From Struthio camelus (lineage: Eukaryota > Chordata > Aves > Struthioniformes > Struthionidae): a stretch of DNA of 64,000 bases. The translations under genes were made by a program, and so were the position numbers. The stretch is taken from NCBI RefSeq assembly GCF_040807025.1, contig NC_090942.1, forward strand, positions 69,892,911 to 69,956,910. Reading direction: 5' to 3'. Shown one piece after another: positions 12,601 through 23,932 of the stretch; positions within the stretch are counted from its first letter, which is position 1, and every line of letters begins with the position of its first letter. Under the pieces are notes generated by a model. That model searched no databases and had not been told where the DNA came from. It saw nothing but the letters and a program-made list of their open reading frames with translations.

Positions 12601-15600
12601 TTTCTATTGTAATCATATAGTGGGTGCAAAGCAGTCTTTCTAAAATGATAAGTATAACATGACAAAACGTTGCAGACTTGTCTCGTGCAAAAGTAACACC
12701 CTTTGCTGTCAAGAGCACTTACTTTACATTGTACCAGACGAAGATATTCAGTTCTACTGAAACGAAACTAGTTTCAACAAACATTCATAACACTGCAACA
12801 AATAAAAGTCTGGACAGGTCTTTCTTATTCTTCCCAATGCTTGCTTTTGTTTTTGCTGAAATTTACATTTTCACGAAAATCAAATACAAATCATCTTATA
12901 TGAGAAAGGAACTATACCTTAAAACACAGAGGAAACTGTCCTAGTTATGTCACATCTAGTAAGATTTCTATGACAAACAGAGTAAGAAGTAACTGATTTA
13001 AATGAAAGATTAGAAAAGGCAACTTGTTTCCAGATCCCAATAAGTGTTACTTCCAAACTATCCAAGGTTGAGCCAAGTAAACAGCTATTTCTGAATAGTC
13101 CTCTATTAGTATCTGGAAGCAGGAAATAAAAATAACATTATAACATTAGTGCCTACGAAGGATAGGTTTTGACTGAAAATTCTATGTAATAAGGAAAAAG
13201 CCAGAAGCCTCCGTTTAGCAAAAATGATAACTAGAAGTTGTACAATAAAGCAAAACCCAATGAAAACATTTATAGCAAAAATTCAAGGTGGATATTTGCG
13301 ATCATGATTAGATGAGAACCTAGTGAAGATGGATATTTAATGTTGAGGAAGTTACTTTATTTTATGTAGTAAAGACTTTGAAATATACAATAGGGGAGAA
13401 AAGGACTGAAGTTTGTGGAGAAATCATCATGTAAATTATCTGCATGACCTAAAGAAAATCTGGAAAGGTCAAAAGGGGTGGTAAATAACTTTATTCTATG
13501 GGCCTGTAAACCCAGTTTGTTCTGCAGACCTAACTGTTTCCATGGAAGTCTGAGAAAATAACAGGTTTTCTTTTGAAATATCAAAGCTTTCACTTTCTTG
13601 GAGAATTAATGATTAAACCTTTATAAGACTATTTTAGAAAGATAAGTAACAAGGGGTAACACGTATCCGTATACCTAGAACATACCTGATACTACCTGAT
13701 GCCGTAAACCAGTGGATTTTTCAGTAAAGCAAACGTGAACCTTTTCTCACATAATGAAACACTCAAATTAACTAAGACATAGATTTCACCATAGTCAGAT
13801 GGAGCAGTTAACTCTGGAAAAAAAAAGACTCACCAAAACTATTGCTGAAGCAGACTTTAGAAAACTAGGAGCGCACTAGCTGGGGTTTTGGTACTCTCTT
13901 TCTCATGCTTATCCTCAACTGAATGACAGAGCAAGGAGTGCCATGAGGCCAAGACGACACTCATTCTGGTAGCTGAGAGATCCTAACACGAAAGAAAAAT
14001 TTTGGTACCTTCATATTGGCGCTGACAAACTGTCAGTGTAGGTCATCTCTGAAGACAGGCTTTCACCTCCCCTGCTCCAACTCCCCTGCCTCCATTCCCT
14101 TAGTCTGTTTGGTAGGCTTGTTGGATTTGTTCTTTAATGCACACTGAAAATTCTTTGTGGTAGTGCCTCCTAGTACAGATTTGTGAAATCTACTATCAGA
14201 AAGGAGCAATAGCTAATTTAAGTAAAGGAATTCCTTGGTGTGTATAGCTGGCTAGTCCATTTTGCATGATAAGTCTTAAAGCTGAATATCGAAGGATTCA
14301 GTAAAATTCTCCTGCACAGAAGAGCAGAGAGGCACCAATTTGCAGAGGCTGACTGGCAACAAATTTTTCAACAAAATCCACCTTTGAGTTGCCAGATAGA
14401 AATCCTGCCCTAAAACAACCATTGTTTAGACAGAAGAATCCAGAAAGGAAGCCTGCATTTTTTTGTTACACGATTAGCCAAAAAGGCCCAGGCAAATGAC
14501 TTGAACAGAAGCCCACTGCTCAGAAGCATATGTTAGTACCTGTGTTTAAGACTCGGCAAACTTAATTTCTGACATCTCTTAGTGAACAAACTGTTTACAC
14601 CTCAAAAACCAAGCAATCGTTTCTGCTATTAAAAAAAAAATTCAGTTCATATGCAGTATTCAGACTAAAGATTGTCTTACTTCCATTATGTCACCATAGA
14701 GAGTTATAATAAAAAACTTCCCTCTAACTATTTTTTATATAAATTGTGTCTCAACACAAATAAAAATTAACATAACTTGTATCTCAGCAAAAATAAAGAA
14801 ATTCATAGCTTTACACTTCAAAAGGGAGATATTAGTATATGCATATACAAATTCCTACTGGGAATTTAAAACGAGATAAAAAACCCTATATACATAGAAA
14901 AGATTCATCAAAATCAGATGGGATAAATGGGTCTTGTGGTACTTAACATTGCTTAAAATCCTAATGTCTAAGTTAGCCTGGAGATGTATGTATTTCTTTT
15001 CAGTTTCTTTGGGAATTTAAAAGAGGGAATTTTACCTCTTTTTCAGCATATCAAAAACTCTCAGAAATAGAATTTTCATTTAAACTATTTGAAATGTTAT
15101 TTCACTGTTATTATTTATGCCACATACTGTGTATGAGCAACAGAACTCACTCTTGATATATTTTCGAGCTCCACATTGAGTTTAGGAAAAAAGAAGATCT
15201 AGTGGATTATCAAACTATACTGCTTTGGATGCCATGACTTTCCTCAGTTCTTACTTCATTCAGAGGGAACACTTCTGGATCACAGTTCACATAAAGAATT
15301 TTTGGAATTTGTTCCTATGCACCAAGCACAAAATATAGATCACGCTACAGCTCTACTTCCAAGTACAGACAAACTTGTATATTTATAAATGCTCATTCAC
15401 ACATAATTGCATGTTGCAATGGTTCTGTGTATATTTGCAAGCAAAGGTACAGCATTCTCATGTCTTCCAACTCGTTTCTCAGTTTCCCTCACATTTGCCA
15501 ATTCTCACATAGAAGCCTGATAATTATATAAGACAAGCACAGAGCCCAAAGTAATAACTTTGTCTCTCATCAGGGATTAAATGAGGCTCAACTCCATATT

Positions 15601-16145
15601 AGCACTATTTTCAGGTCAGTTACCCCTAATAGTCAAGGAGTAAGCCCTTCTTCAACTTGCTGTAAGGAGAGTATACTAGAGCTGGAGCAGAAGGCAGGGT
15701 TTGAATTGGCTGTTTTTGTCTGTCTTTATTCAGAACACCAAGATCAGTACATCACTCCAACCTTCGGTGGATTCTCTTTTATGACAAGACTTTCAACACT
15801 CACTGAAGTATATACAGAACACAAACACTATCCCATATGAGTATTCACACCCATCATGTACACTTTACCATAAAAATCTACTATTTGTCAATTAAGGGAA
15901 AGATTACGTGTTAAGCATGTTTAAATGCTTTCTTGAGAAAAGTGGTATTTTAGGAAGCACTGAGCGACTCTTCTCTTTCAGCACTTCAAACCAAAAAATG
16001 TATTCCTTCAATTATAACCATTAGCCAGCTAGTTTCAGCCCTTGAAGGCTGTAGTCTTCAATCACTTTGACTGCCTTAAACAGAAAAGAGACTCTGAAGA
16101 AGAGCTGACTACTTAAACATTTAACCCAACATATCACACACTTAC
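6657..16145. other. Non-coding: DCP1B intron 3 overlapping the CACNA1C exon-1a intron
   Basis: This 9.5-kb stretch is intronic for both genes on opposite strands. Apart from a small CR1 remnant at 8396-8505 it holds only AT-rich sequence and scattered chance ORFs. No additional exon of either gene was recognised. Confidence 0.75.
8396..8505 (-). mobile_element. CR1 LINE 3'-end fragment
   Basis: The plus strand has CTAGAATCCCATTAATAG, then GGACATCTGGAGGTCATCTAGTCTAACACTCTGCTCAAAATAGGG in shortened order, the recognisable reverse complement of the CR1 3' UTR. The element is old and truncated to about 110 bp. It lies in DCP1B intron 3 downstream of CACNA1C exon 1a. Confidence 0.7.
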
Positions 16146-16273
16146 ATCTGGCATTTCTGTAAAGTAGAAAAGGGTCCTGCAGCTGGAAATCGAGGTCTTT
16201 AGTAATTGGTTCTGTTCGATTTTCCATGCTCAGCCTGTTCATAATTGTGAAGCCATGCCTTGGAGAAGCCGAT
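16146..16273 (-). CDS. DCP1B: DCP1B coding exon 3 (core of EVH1 domain)
   Basis: This 128-nt exon on the minus strand is preceded by TTTTCAG and followed by GTAAGT. One base completes Arg65, 42 codons follow, and one base of the next codon (Leu expected) ends the exon. The peptide runs from SASPRHGFTIMNRLSMENRT through EPITKDLDFQLQDP to FLLYRNAR. It is nearly identical to mammalian DCP1B as I recall it, with PRHG where mammals have PKHG. With exons 1 and 2 it gives residues 1-107. The next expected block, LSIYGIWFYDKEEC, was not found on the minus strand at 1-16145. Exon 4, the proline-rich middle and the C-terminal trimerisation region should therefore lie left of the window. Intron 3 is longer than 16 kb and contains CACNA1C exon 1a on the opposite strand. 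Confidence 0.96.
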
Positions 16274-18831
16274 CTGAAAATTACCAAGTCGAAATCATAT
16301 CAGGTCAAAGAAAAATAGAAACAACCATAATCTTTTGTTGTATAGTTTTCCAAAATTGTTTTTCTTTTTTAACAGATATTTCAAAAATCTAATTCGGTTG
16401 TCAAGGAAGTAACAATTGAGTCTTGCAGTCTTTCATATAATCCTTTTAATTATTTCAAAACATTCTGTAAGAGAAATGACCAAAGCACCACTGTTCACAA
16501 TAACTGCAGAGACTATGCAGCATCTGTGACACTACCATTTGAGGCCCAATGATTTAGTCACATCAATTACATATACAGCATTAATCATGTAGGCATGCCC
16601 AGTTTTTGCATTGAGTTATAAGGCCTACAACTTCTGAACAGGCAACATATTACTAAATGACACTCTGTCCCAGACCACTAGCATCACACTACCCAATCAT
16701 CAACACCTAGCCTATGGTTTCTTGCTGGAGATGAAAACAGCAACTAGAAAGATTCAGTCATGGACCAGAGCACGGTCTGTTGTTTAATATTCAGATAACG
16801 ATTGCATGTGACAACCGTCAGCCCAGATAGGATTTTCAATACCATCTAAAATATAAGAACATAAATCATATTATGCTGTTTCATAGGGGTTACACTCCTA
16901 AGTCAGTTAGATAATTTCTGTTAACATGAGCTGTTAACCCTACCACCAATTCTGACAGAAGCTATTACTGTCAAATTGAGTTTGACGCTAAAGGACAAGA
17001 TAATGGCTAAATGTTTGGGAAAAGTGCCAACTCTGGTATTCGCTGATAGGTGGATGTCTCTATGAAACCCAAAGCACAGGAACTTGCATCACAGGATGGG
17101 AGGTAACAGAAAATTCAACAAAAGGTGGAAACCTGAAGAAGAATCCTTGTTTGCAACAGCCAGTACTTTTTCCCTCTTTTTTGTTTTTAAATAGTCCACT
17201 TCCACTGGTGTTAACCCAGTGGGAAGTCCGATTTTTGAAACTTCCTGAGAGTTCTCCAAGATGGGATAGGTGATAAATAATCCAGCTCAAGTAAAATGGT
17301 CACATTACTTCATTACAATGGTAATAAGGAAGCAACAAAGGCAACATCAGTTGCCTCCAACATGTGGTCTGTTGGTAATGTTTCTCCAACAAGATTTTAT
17401 GACTTTGTTCAAAGCCACAGAAAATTCAAAACTGAAACTGATAGGGAGGTCAATGTATGATGTCACCCACAGCTCACAACCTGTTCAGTATTGTTCACTG
17501 TAGGGCAGCAAGGGTGGGAATTTTTGACGTAAATGGAAACTTCCTCAGCTTCCCTTCTCTACAGGGAACAAAAAGAACCATGGAAGAACACAGGTGCTAG
17601 AAATGCCAGGCCTACATGTTGTCAGTTCCAGAGATCTACATCCAACTTCCCAGAGAAATACTACTTCTATTGCACAGTACACAGCTAGGCACCCGATGCT
17701 ATTGCTAGCACAAAGAAGGGCCAGTTCTTCCATCTTGCAGTGGTAACTTTAATAGCATCTCATATTATCTTTTTGTTCCCCTTCACTTACCCAAAAAGGA
17801 GGTTAGAAAAATTACTACTAATGATTCCTACTGCTGGTAAGAAGGAGTTCAAAAGATTAAAATCAGCATTCCCACCTCCCGCAGTTCATATTCTCTTGTG
17901 CCTTCTCCTTGTCAGTTTGTCACTTCATACATAAGACTCTTGCCCACTCAAAAGAATCCTTTGCTTTCTCAGTGCTCCTATTGGAGCCTCAAAAGCATAA
18001 AAGTTGAAGGACAAAGTCTGTTTACCTGCTTCAGTGTCCCTTCCAGCAGCTACTGCAAGATCTGTCAACTATGTTATTTTCTGCACTTAATATTAGTCAT
18101 GCAAAAATTGGGGCGGGGGGACACTACTTTGGAAACCCTGTCTGAAGATAAGACAGGCTTTACAACAGATCTAGTACACAGAATATTAGAACGGAGGATC
18201 TGATGGATGCTCTGAAAAGCATTGTTTGTAAAATATCTGAACATCGTAAGGATTTCTCATCTCAACAGACCTATTCTTAAGTGGAAATATTTAAATGTAA
18301 GTGAAAAAACTGCAAATGTAACATACACCTAAACATATTAATTAAAAAGAAATCCTCCACAACCACAGCCATTGCAGAGCAAAAGCATTAAAAACATCCA
18401 AAACCTTGGGAGGAAATATGCATGGAAAATTAGTAATCAAAGACAAGTAACATGAATGTTCCCCTACACAATAAAAAAAAAATTTGTTTAAATCCTGTCA
18501 TTCCCTAAACATAATGAACATCATTATTTGATTTTTTTTTCAGATACCTTTTAAAGGACAAATGCTACATCCTATTTAAAACAATATCACAGATTTCTCT
18601 GGTTCATCCATATTGAGTTTCAAATTATATTTTGAAGTCTTATTCACATTCAAGGTGATGCCTCCTTCCCAATGTTTTCTTCTATGCATTGTCTTCTTTC
18701 AGTTTTCAATTTCTTTTCACCTTGGAATACGACAGGATTTGAACATGATACTTCAACTGGCCAAACTGTCTCCTAGCTAGGTTTTCCACATCCACTTTTC
18801 ATGTGCAAGCACTAAAATATAACATTCTTAC
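16274..18831 (-). other. DCP1B intron 2
   Basis: Begins (minus strand) with GTAAGAA after exon 2 and ends TTTTCAG before exon 3, about 2.56 kb. It contains no recognisable exon or repeat. The ORFs in it do not resemble a family I know. Confidence 0.9.
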
Positions 18832-18872
18832 CTTGCGTAAACAAACAGTGTTCCTTCCACATCAGTCTTCTC
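18832..18872 (-). CDS. DCP1B: DCP1B coding exon 2
   Basis: This 41-nt exon on the minus strand is preceded by the acceptor TTTAG and followed by the donor GTAAGAA. It encodes EKTDVEGTLFVYA plus two bases (AG) of an Arg codon completed by the first base of exon 3. The peptide matches the DCP1 EVH1 strand EKTDVEGTLFVYTR, with Thr replaced by Ala next to the split Arg. Phase 0 at its start and phase 2 at its end fit exons 1 and 3 exactly. It is too short to stand out as an ORF and was found by looking for the expected EVH1 continuation. Confidence 0.95.
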
Positions 18873-20065
18873 CTAAACAAAAGGAACGTTAAAAAGTTCA
18901 GGCATAAATAAGCCTGCATTATCTTTGTTTTAACCGTATCAACTGGAGTTACACCTCTCTGACTTAAGCAACGAAAAAATAACTAAACCCTACCTCATGG
19001 GCAGTGGTGATAGATTACAAATAGCATAGATCACTGTGCAGCTGATGCTAGTGTTATGACAACATATGAGAACTATTAGATCTGCTTTTTCTTTCTTTAA
19101 TAAAGCCTCACAGTCAGTTCCTAATCTGTTTATAGCCTGTCAGCCAGGATAAACGATGAGACGTCACTGGAAACAAACAAGAAAGCACACTTAAGTGACA
19201 CAATAGATACTGATGCTCAATATCCTGTCTATGTCTGGGGGCAAGTACTTTAGGACGCAATGGGGGGGGCTGTTTCCAGCTAAAGAGCCAATAACATGAG
19301 CGTAAACACTACACTCAAGTATGTTTGAGGGTGACTCTCAAATCTGATTCTGTGAAAAGGTTTTCATATAGACGCTGTCCTCATGAGCAACGTCCAAGAC
19401 TGATTAGGGGGAAAACATACAGAAAGCATATTGCGCACATTCTTCAAACACGGCTGGGGGCACAGACCTTAAAACTCTTATAATAATAACAGTAATAGCA
19501 ATAACCCAAGAACAATCCGTTAACAGCCTCACAAATTTTCAAAGGATTGCCCAAGATATTTTTTCTTAAACAGCACTTTTTTTTTTTAACCTTAAATTGC
19601 TTTGTAACATTTGCAACGCTGACAGTTTTCTGTGTATTGCGGGTCTAACCGTCACTAACCGTTTTCAAACAGGGGACAGCTCTTCTTGCTCACGGCCTGG
19701 TTCAAAACCCCATCTCCCCCTCCCCCCCCAAATCCTGCAGAGTAAAAAAGTCCCACAGACACTTCAAAGCCCGCCTGTTAGGCGCCACGGGGCTCCGCGA
19801 AGCCCCACGCAGCCGGCGGACAGGCCTCCCTCGGCCCCGCGAGGTGCCCGCGCGCAGCCGTCGCGGGTGGGGCGCCCGCCAACCGCCCTCACACCTCGGC
19901 GCCCCCCTCCCCCCACCCTCAGCGCGGGGGGCGGGGCCCCGCTTCTGCCCGCCCCTCCCCCTCCGCGCGACGCCCCGCCCCACCTCCCACCCCCCGCGAG
20001 GGCGGGGTCCCCACTCGCGCCGCGGCCAGGCCGGGCCCGGCCGGGGGAGGGGCGGGCGCACGTAC
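18873..20065 (-). other. DCP1B intron 1
   Basis: Begins (minus strand) with GTACGTG and ends TTTAG before exon 2, about 1.19 kb. The first 280 bases are part of the CpG island and the remainder is AT-rich. Confidence 0.9.
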
Positions 20066-20218
20066 CCACTCGTTGGCGCGGTGCCCGAAGGTGTAGAGCG
20101 CCACCTGGCTGGCCACGTCCACGATGCTGCTGATGTAGGGGTCGTGCTGCTGCAGCGCCGCCAGGCTGATGTCCAGCCCCTTGCCCAGCAGGGCGGCCCC
20201 GGCCACCGCCGCCGCCAT
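20066..20218 (-). CDS. DCP1B: DCP1B coding exon 1 (start of EVH1 domain), gene partial in window
   Basis: DCP1B is a co-activator of the DCP2 decapping enzyme and acts in cytoplasmic mRNA decay and P-bodies. The exon encodes exactly 51 residues, from ATG (complement of 20216-20218) to Trp, and is followed on the minus strand by the splice donor GTACGTG. The peptide begins MAAAVAGAALLGKGLDIS and continues with DISLAALQ, HDPYI, SQVALYTFG and HRANEW, the signature of the DCP1 EVH1 N-terminus. HRANEW and DVASQV fit vertebrate DCP1B rather than DCP1A (which I recall as KANQW and DLTGQV). The exon ends in phase 0. It continues in exon 2 (18832-18872) and exon 3 (16146-16273). The start is chosen because it lies in a strong AAAATGGCGGC context. 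The in-frame codon four triplets upstream is GTG, not ATG. Identity is from recalled family sequence, with very high similarity. Confidence 0.96.
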
Positions 20219-20222
20219 TTTG
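20211..20222 (-). promoter_or_regulatory. TISU / YY1-like element over the DCP1B start codon
   Basis: On the minus strand the bases read CAAAATGGCGGC, with ATG as the initiator. This matches the YY1 motif AANATGGCGGC. It differs at one position (A for S before the ATG) from the TISU consensus SAASATGGCGGC. TISU elements couple YY1-driven transcription with initiation on very short 5' UTRs. The CCAAT pair only 41 bp upstream of the ATG also suggests compact promoter architecture. Confidence 0.55.
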
Positions 20223-20258
20223 CCTCCCACAACAACACAGGGTTCCTAGTAGGCGCAA

Positions 20259-20268
20259 CCAATCCAAT
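20259..20268. promoter_or_regulatory. Tandem CCAAT boxes in the DCP1B promoter
   Basis: CCAATCCAAT on the plus strand (ATTGGATTGG on the minus strand) gives two abutting NF-Y-type pentamers 41 bp upstream of the DCP1B ATG. NF-Y sites are common in CpG promoters and work in either orientation. True NF-Y binding needs flanking bases that I can only partly judge. Confidence 0.4.
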
Positions 20269-23200
20269 GCCGAAAGGAAGGGTGTGCTTCCCCCCCCCCC
20301 TCCCCGCCGCTTCCCTTCACTCCCGCCCAGTCGGAACGAGAGCGGGCGGGAGGGTCGGAAACCAGCCGCTGCAATCGAGCGCCGAGTGCCGCTCGCTCAG
20401 GAGTGTTGCCCTTGGTAACAGGCAAGCTGCGGGCCCGGCCTGGCTGGCGGCCGTTGGCCCCGGGCTCGGGGAAGCCGGTGGCGGCCGGTCCCGGCCGCCC
20501 GCCCCGTCCTCAGCGCCTGCCCCGCGCCCTCGCTTGGCTCCCGCAGCCGGGCTTGGCTGGCCCGGCTGTTTGTGTGCTCCCTTTCGTTTTCCAGCCTCTC
20601 AGTGCTGAAAGGCTCAGAGGCCGCTGACTTCCTTGTCGCAGCAGGCAGTTGAGATCTGCCAGTAACAACCAGCCAGAGGTTTAAAAGAGAGAGCTAATCT
20701 CCACAGAGACTTGCCACGAAGTTGCGAGAATTGGGCGTATCAAGCCAGGCGTCCAGCATGCGCATACACTACGCCTGTCAGCGCGCCGAGGTGAAGGCGT
20801 GGTACGCTCCAAAAATCTAGATCCTCGAGAGAAGGGAGAGCCACAGGAAAATGTGGAATTGGAGCCTCGTATACCCACGAGCTGATGTACGCACAAGAAA
20901 ATTCAGGCATAGCAGGGTGCCACTGCAGAGAATATATGTGCAAGAGCGCACAAAGTTAGCGTGTGCGTCTGTAAGCGCATGTGTATTTCCTGTGTCCTTA
21001 CCAGCACAACGCACCCCTCGCGTGTGTGGGAACAGAAGCTGGTTAAGACCTATAAGTACACATAATTCTATATTTGCTGGCATACGCTCGGGCGTATTTC
21101 TGCATAGCACTTAAGCAACAAAGAGCACATGAGTACCCACCAAGCAAACAACAGAGGAACAGACTGATAGGACCGTAAACTCAGTTTTCCTATCAACCAG
21201 AAGTATTTTCTTATTAATCTGTTATATCAACAATTTACAGCAAATACATCAGCTTTCTGTGGCATGCGGATAAACTCAATACATACTGTTACACGTGAAA
21301 GATCTGGTTAACAGTCCGGCCTGACATCCCTGTGAAAGGGTGACTTTTTAACTCTGGACTTCATCACATCAGACTGCTGTAGCACTTTTGCAAGGAGTTA
21401 CCACTCTGCACAGCAGCAGCAGGGCAATATATTTTCTTCTAAAGAATGGGATACTCTGGAATAACTAAAGGCAAAGGTAGTGCACGGCACCTGTTTGTTA
21501 GTTTGCAATATACTGGATGATACATTTTTAAAAGGGTAGTAGCTGGACGTAGAAAAGGAAGACCTCCATTTTGTTTTCCTCTTGCCTTTGCACCCTGGGT
21601 CAGGTGGGACAGAATAAGCAGAGACATCTGCTCTGCGAGCAACTGGTTGAGCCCAGGGCATGAAATTTCTGTAGTGTAATATGGGGACAGGAAAGAGCTG
21701 GGAGACAGCAAGATAGGGATTTGTAGTATTAAATGTAGGGACAGTGAGTCTCTTGAGTTAGGAACAGACATTCAGCTAGCAAGAGAAAAGTCAGATAAAG
21801 AGATTTTTCTCTGAGACTTAGGAGGGAATGTGTAGGTTTTGCTGTAGTCCAGAAAGCCACTGAAAATTGCCTTACTAAGAGCACGGATCTACAGCTTCCT
21901 CTGCAGGTATATATTGTGTGGGGGGGGAAACCTCTTTAGAGACTTTTATTATGATCTGCCTTGCTCTTATTTTCTCTTTTTCTAAAGCTGCTTTGTTCTA
22001 GCTAGGACTCTAATGAAACGTAGCTTTGGAGTTTAAAAGTTGTTTAGGTGTTTTTGATATACTCATGGTAGAGGAAAGGTTCTCAGCTGTTTTACTGCAA
22101 AGCTCTGGCCGACTCGTAGATCCTGTAACAGCAAGGAAGATGCAATAGTTCGTGGTGGACAAGGGAAACTACCGTGCTTGGTTTAGAAATGACAGGGTTA
22201 AAATGGTAAGAAAAAGAAAAAGAAGTAAGTAGGAAAGATAATTTCTGTTGCTCAGGTAGTGAACAGATCCACAGTCATTTCTTTTTGGTGTTAAATGATC
22301 TTCAATTCCCAGGTTCGAGGCACTGCCAGTCACAGTCCTCCTCATGTGCTGGAATTTCTCATTACCATCCCCTTGCCGATTCTTTGTCATGTCTCCTGCT
22401 TACAGGAGACGTTTGTCACCAAGGCATGGAAGTGTCACTTGGAGCCCTACTTCTGCCGTTGCCTTGCAAGATGCCTTTGCTACCTCCAACAGTAATACTT
22501 TAAAAAAAGGTTCCCCCACTTGTGAAGCCTCTTTCAATTTTTACAACTTCTCTTGTGTCTGTTGTTGTCCCTTTTGTCAGGCCAAGCAGTAGCCAACATT
22601 TGAGACCTTGAGACAGGCTGACTGGGTCAGGTATGTCTCTTGCGCCCTTCTCTTCGCATACGAACAATGCACTAACTGTCCTGTTTCCCTGCACACCATG
22701 GAAAAAAAACCCAACTGTGAAGTCAAAATCTTCAAGTAGGCCTGTCAAAAAGTTTTGCCTGTCTGTTCTCAGTGCCCTATTCATGACTGCGTCTCCCCTT
22801 TAGTACCAATTCCTTCCTGGAATACTGTGTTTTTCTAACAGAGCTTGACAGGCAGTTCCCCAGCCCTGCGTTTATAGTCAGTGAATTTATATTGCTTCTG
22901 ATCAGGCTATTTCATATTTCTTGCTGCGCTGTGTGGAAGCTTCTGCTGGTTCCAGCTGTTTTCCTGTTTAAGTGGGACATAATTGCACCTTCCATTTAGC
23001 CTGAAGCAAAGGTACTTAATAAAACTATTAGCTTTACCCTGCTTTATGGAATCACTTGATAGTAGACTTAAATTTTCCAATGAAACAAAGTCTTGTAAGT
23101 AGAGAAACACTATACATTCTCCCTACATCTAAAAAGTTAAGAACATTTTAGCAAAAAGTCACAATTTTAAAAGGTTGAATCTTTAAACTGTATTTATTTG

Positions 23201-23538
23201 CTTACATCGGTAAGTCAGTAATCCAATGGTCTATAATAACTATCAAATCAAGTTAGAATGATTTTACTGTAATTTGTTTATGAAACAAAGTCATTTTTTA
23301 GCTTTGAAAATGTCGTAATTTCATGAAGTATATAATTAGAATGTCACGTTTTTGTCTTCCACCCACGTGGATACTATTCTATTAAAAAACTATGTTTTTG
23401 AAACAGTATGAAAGGGATTTTGAGTAGGTAATATCCAGACTGATGTAAGGCAAAATCTATACAGCATGCCATTCTTAAGGTCTCTGTTAATAGCAAACAC
23501 TAAGTAAGCTATTTAGGCCAAACCATTTCACAAGAGTT

Positions 23539-23573
23539 GTTCAAACCAGATTTTAAGTTCAAACCAGATTTTA
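23539..23573. repeat. Short tandem duplication, 18-bp period
   Basis: GTTCAAACCAGATTTTA occurs twice with an 18-base period. It is a simple local duplication without coding content. Confidence 0.85.
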
Positions 23574-23906
23574 CATCTTTGCTTCACATTTAAGAATCTG
23601 TGTCACTTGTGAAGACTGAGCCTTTCCTCCTGCAGCAAATTATTGACACCGACAATATGATTTCACATGAATTCATTAGGTGACAATGCTGAGTTTATGC
23701 AGCCCCTGTGCCAGGTCCCAGGCATTCATTCCTGCCGTGCTGGCATCTCTGTACGATACTGGCACAAGTGCATGTGTGGCCACAGCATGAAGCAGTCAGA
23801 CTGGGAGCTGAACTGATTGAAAAACAAATGTTCATCCTGCTGCTGAGATCGCAGATTCAATTGACTGCTCTCCTATCTGTTTACATACAGTTCCTTCTTT
23901 GAGTGA

Positions 23907-23932
23907 TTTTTTTTTTTTTTTTTTTTTTTTTT
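23907..23932. repeat. Poly-T tract (T26)
   Basis: Twenty-six uninterrupted T residues, the longest homopolymer in the window. The flank on the right shows no reversed polyadenylation signal or recognisable retrocopy, so it is called only as a homopolymer. Confidence 0.95.

Larger units (their letters stand above)
19790..20640 (-). promoter_or_regulatory. CpG island promoter of DCP1B
   Basis: This is a GC-rich, CpG-dense block of about 850 bp in otherwise AT-rich DNA. It spans the end of intron 1, all of exon 1 and about 400 bp upstream. It contains GC boxes (for example GGGGCGGGGC near 19930), two abutting CCAAT motifs at 20259-20268 and an NRF1-like GCATGCGCAT just outside at 20756-20765. 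No TATA box is evident. This is the usual form of a housekeeping promoter. It may also fire divergently toward the plus strand, but no exon is recognisable there. The many open frames here arise from GC-richness and are not annotated as genes. Confidence 0.85.

Noticed and set aside
20219..20230. In-frame upstream start for DCP1B (four extra residues)
   Set aside because: The codon is GTG. The ATG at 20218 sits in a much better context and matches the family start.
19597..20627. Several 70-250 codon proline/arginine/alanine-rich frames around the DCP1B CpG island
   Set aside because: These come from GC-rich composition in several frames at once and have no domain features. The real coding sequence there is exon 1.
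23907..23932. Poly-T as the tail of a minus-oriented processed pseudogene
   Set aside because: No reversed AATAAA signal and no coding similarity in the following sequence.
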